Shown in pieces: positions 6,940 through 6,990 of a stretch of 6,990 nt of DNA. The stretch spans positions 1 through 6,990 of the forward strand of contig JAGDDM010000067.1 in NCBI GenBank assembly GCA_017958015.1. The letters run 5' to 3'. The stretch is from Abditibacteriota bacterium (GTDB taxonomy: Bacteria > Armatimonadota > UBA5829). The notes under the pieces are model-generated. The model did no database searches and was not told the DNA's origin. It saw nothing but the letters and a program-made list of their open reading frames with translations. Position numbers and translations under genes: made by a program. Within the stretch, counting starts at the first letter, position 1, and each line of letters begins with the position of its first letter.

Positions 6940-6959
6940 GTCGAAAAAAATTTTTTGAC
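6940..6959. repeat. Imperfect A/T-tract palindrome upstream of the LeuA-like gene
   Basis: GTC, G, seven A, six T, GAC: a 20-bp near-palindrome with one mismatched pair and an A/A centre, 21-40 bases upstream of ATG 6919. It could be an operator, a bent-DNA promoter element, or part of a terminator for a gene beyond the right edge. Next to it ACGC (6958-6961) and GCGT (6967-6970) form a small 4-bp stem with a 5-nt loop. I see no convincing -35/-10 pair for the minus strand in 6920-6990. Confidence 0.4.
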
Positions 6960-6990
6960 GCTTATTGCGTTTTCGCTTTTAAATGCTATA

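Overview
The window holds three protein genes, all read from the minus strand, from what looks like a strictly anaerobic, fermentative bacterium with fairly high GC and strong AGGAGG-type ribosome binding sites. The one-chain pyruvate:ferredoxin oxidoreductase and the clostridial-looking gene style suggest an uncultured Bacillota/Clostridia-like anaerobe. That placement is an inference: there is no rRNA or other phylogenetic marker in the window.

Layout in the direction of transcription (right to left): (1) 6990-6920, a short upstream region with an A/T-rich imperfect palindrome and a good SD; (2) 6919-5507, a 470-residue protein with the fold and C-terminal regulatory domain of 2-isopropylmalate synthase (LeuA), but with essentially all the family's metal-binding and catalytic motifs replaced; (3) 5503-2978, an 841-residue fusion of a xylose-isomerase-like TIM barrel (about residues 1-265) and a complete AMP-forming acyl-CoA synthetase (about 297-841), separated from gene 2 by 3 nt and probably translationally coupled to it; (4) 2978-2831, a 148-bp compact palindromic element whose ends are inverted arrays of four heptamers and whose core holds three nested or adjacent inverted repeats; (5) 2808-1, the first 936 codons of a NifJ-type pyruvate:ferredoxin oxidoreductase, cut by the left edge before its TPP pyrophosphate-binding motif and last cluster cysteine.

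How the parts may fit: PFOR links pyruvate and acetyl-CoA, the synthetase domain charges an organic acid with CoA, and the LeuA family normally condenses acetyl-CoA with a 2-oxo acid. The neighbourhood therefore centres on acyl-CoA and 2-oxo acid metabolism. The LeuA-like protein has an intact effector-binding domain on a dismantled active site, so it may be a regulatory or scaffold pseudoenzyme, or an enzyme with new chemistry, tied to the fused TIM-barrel/acyl-CoA ligase. That pair, plus the palindromic element, is the part of the window most worth a second look. No mobile-element genes, CRISPR array, tRNA or rRNA were seen.
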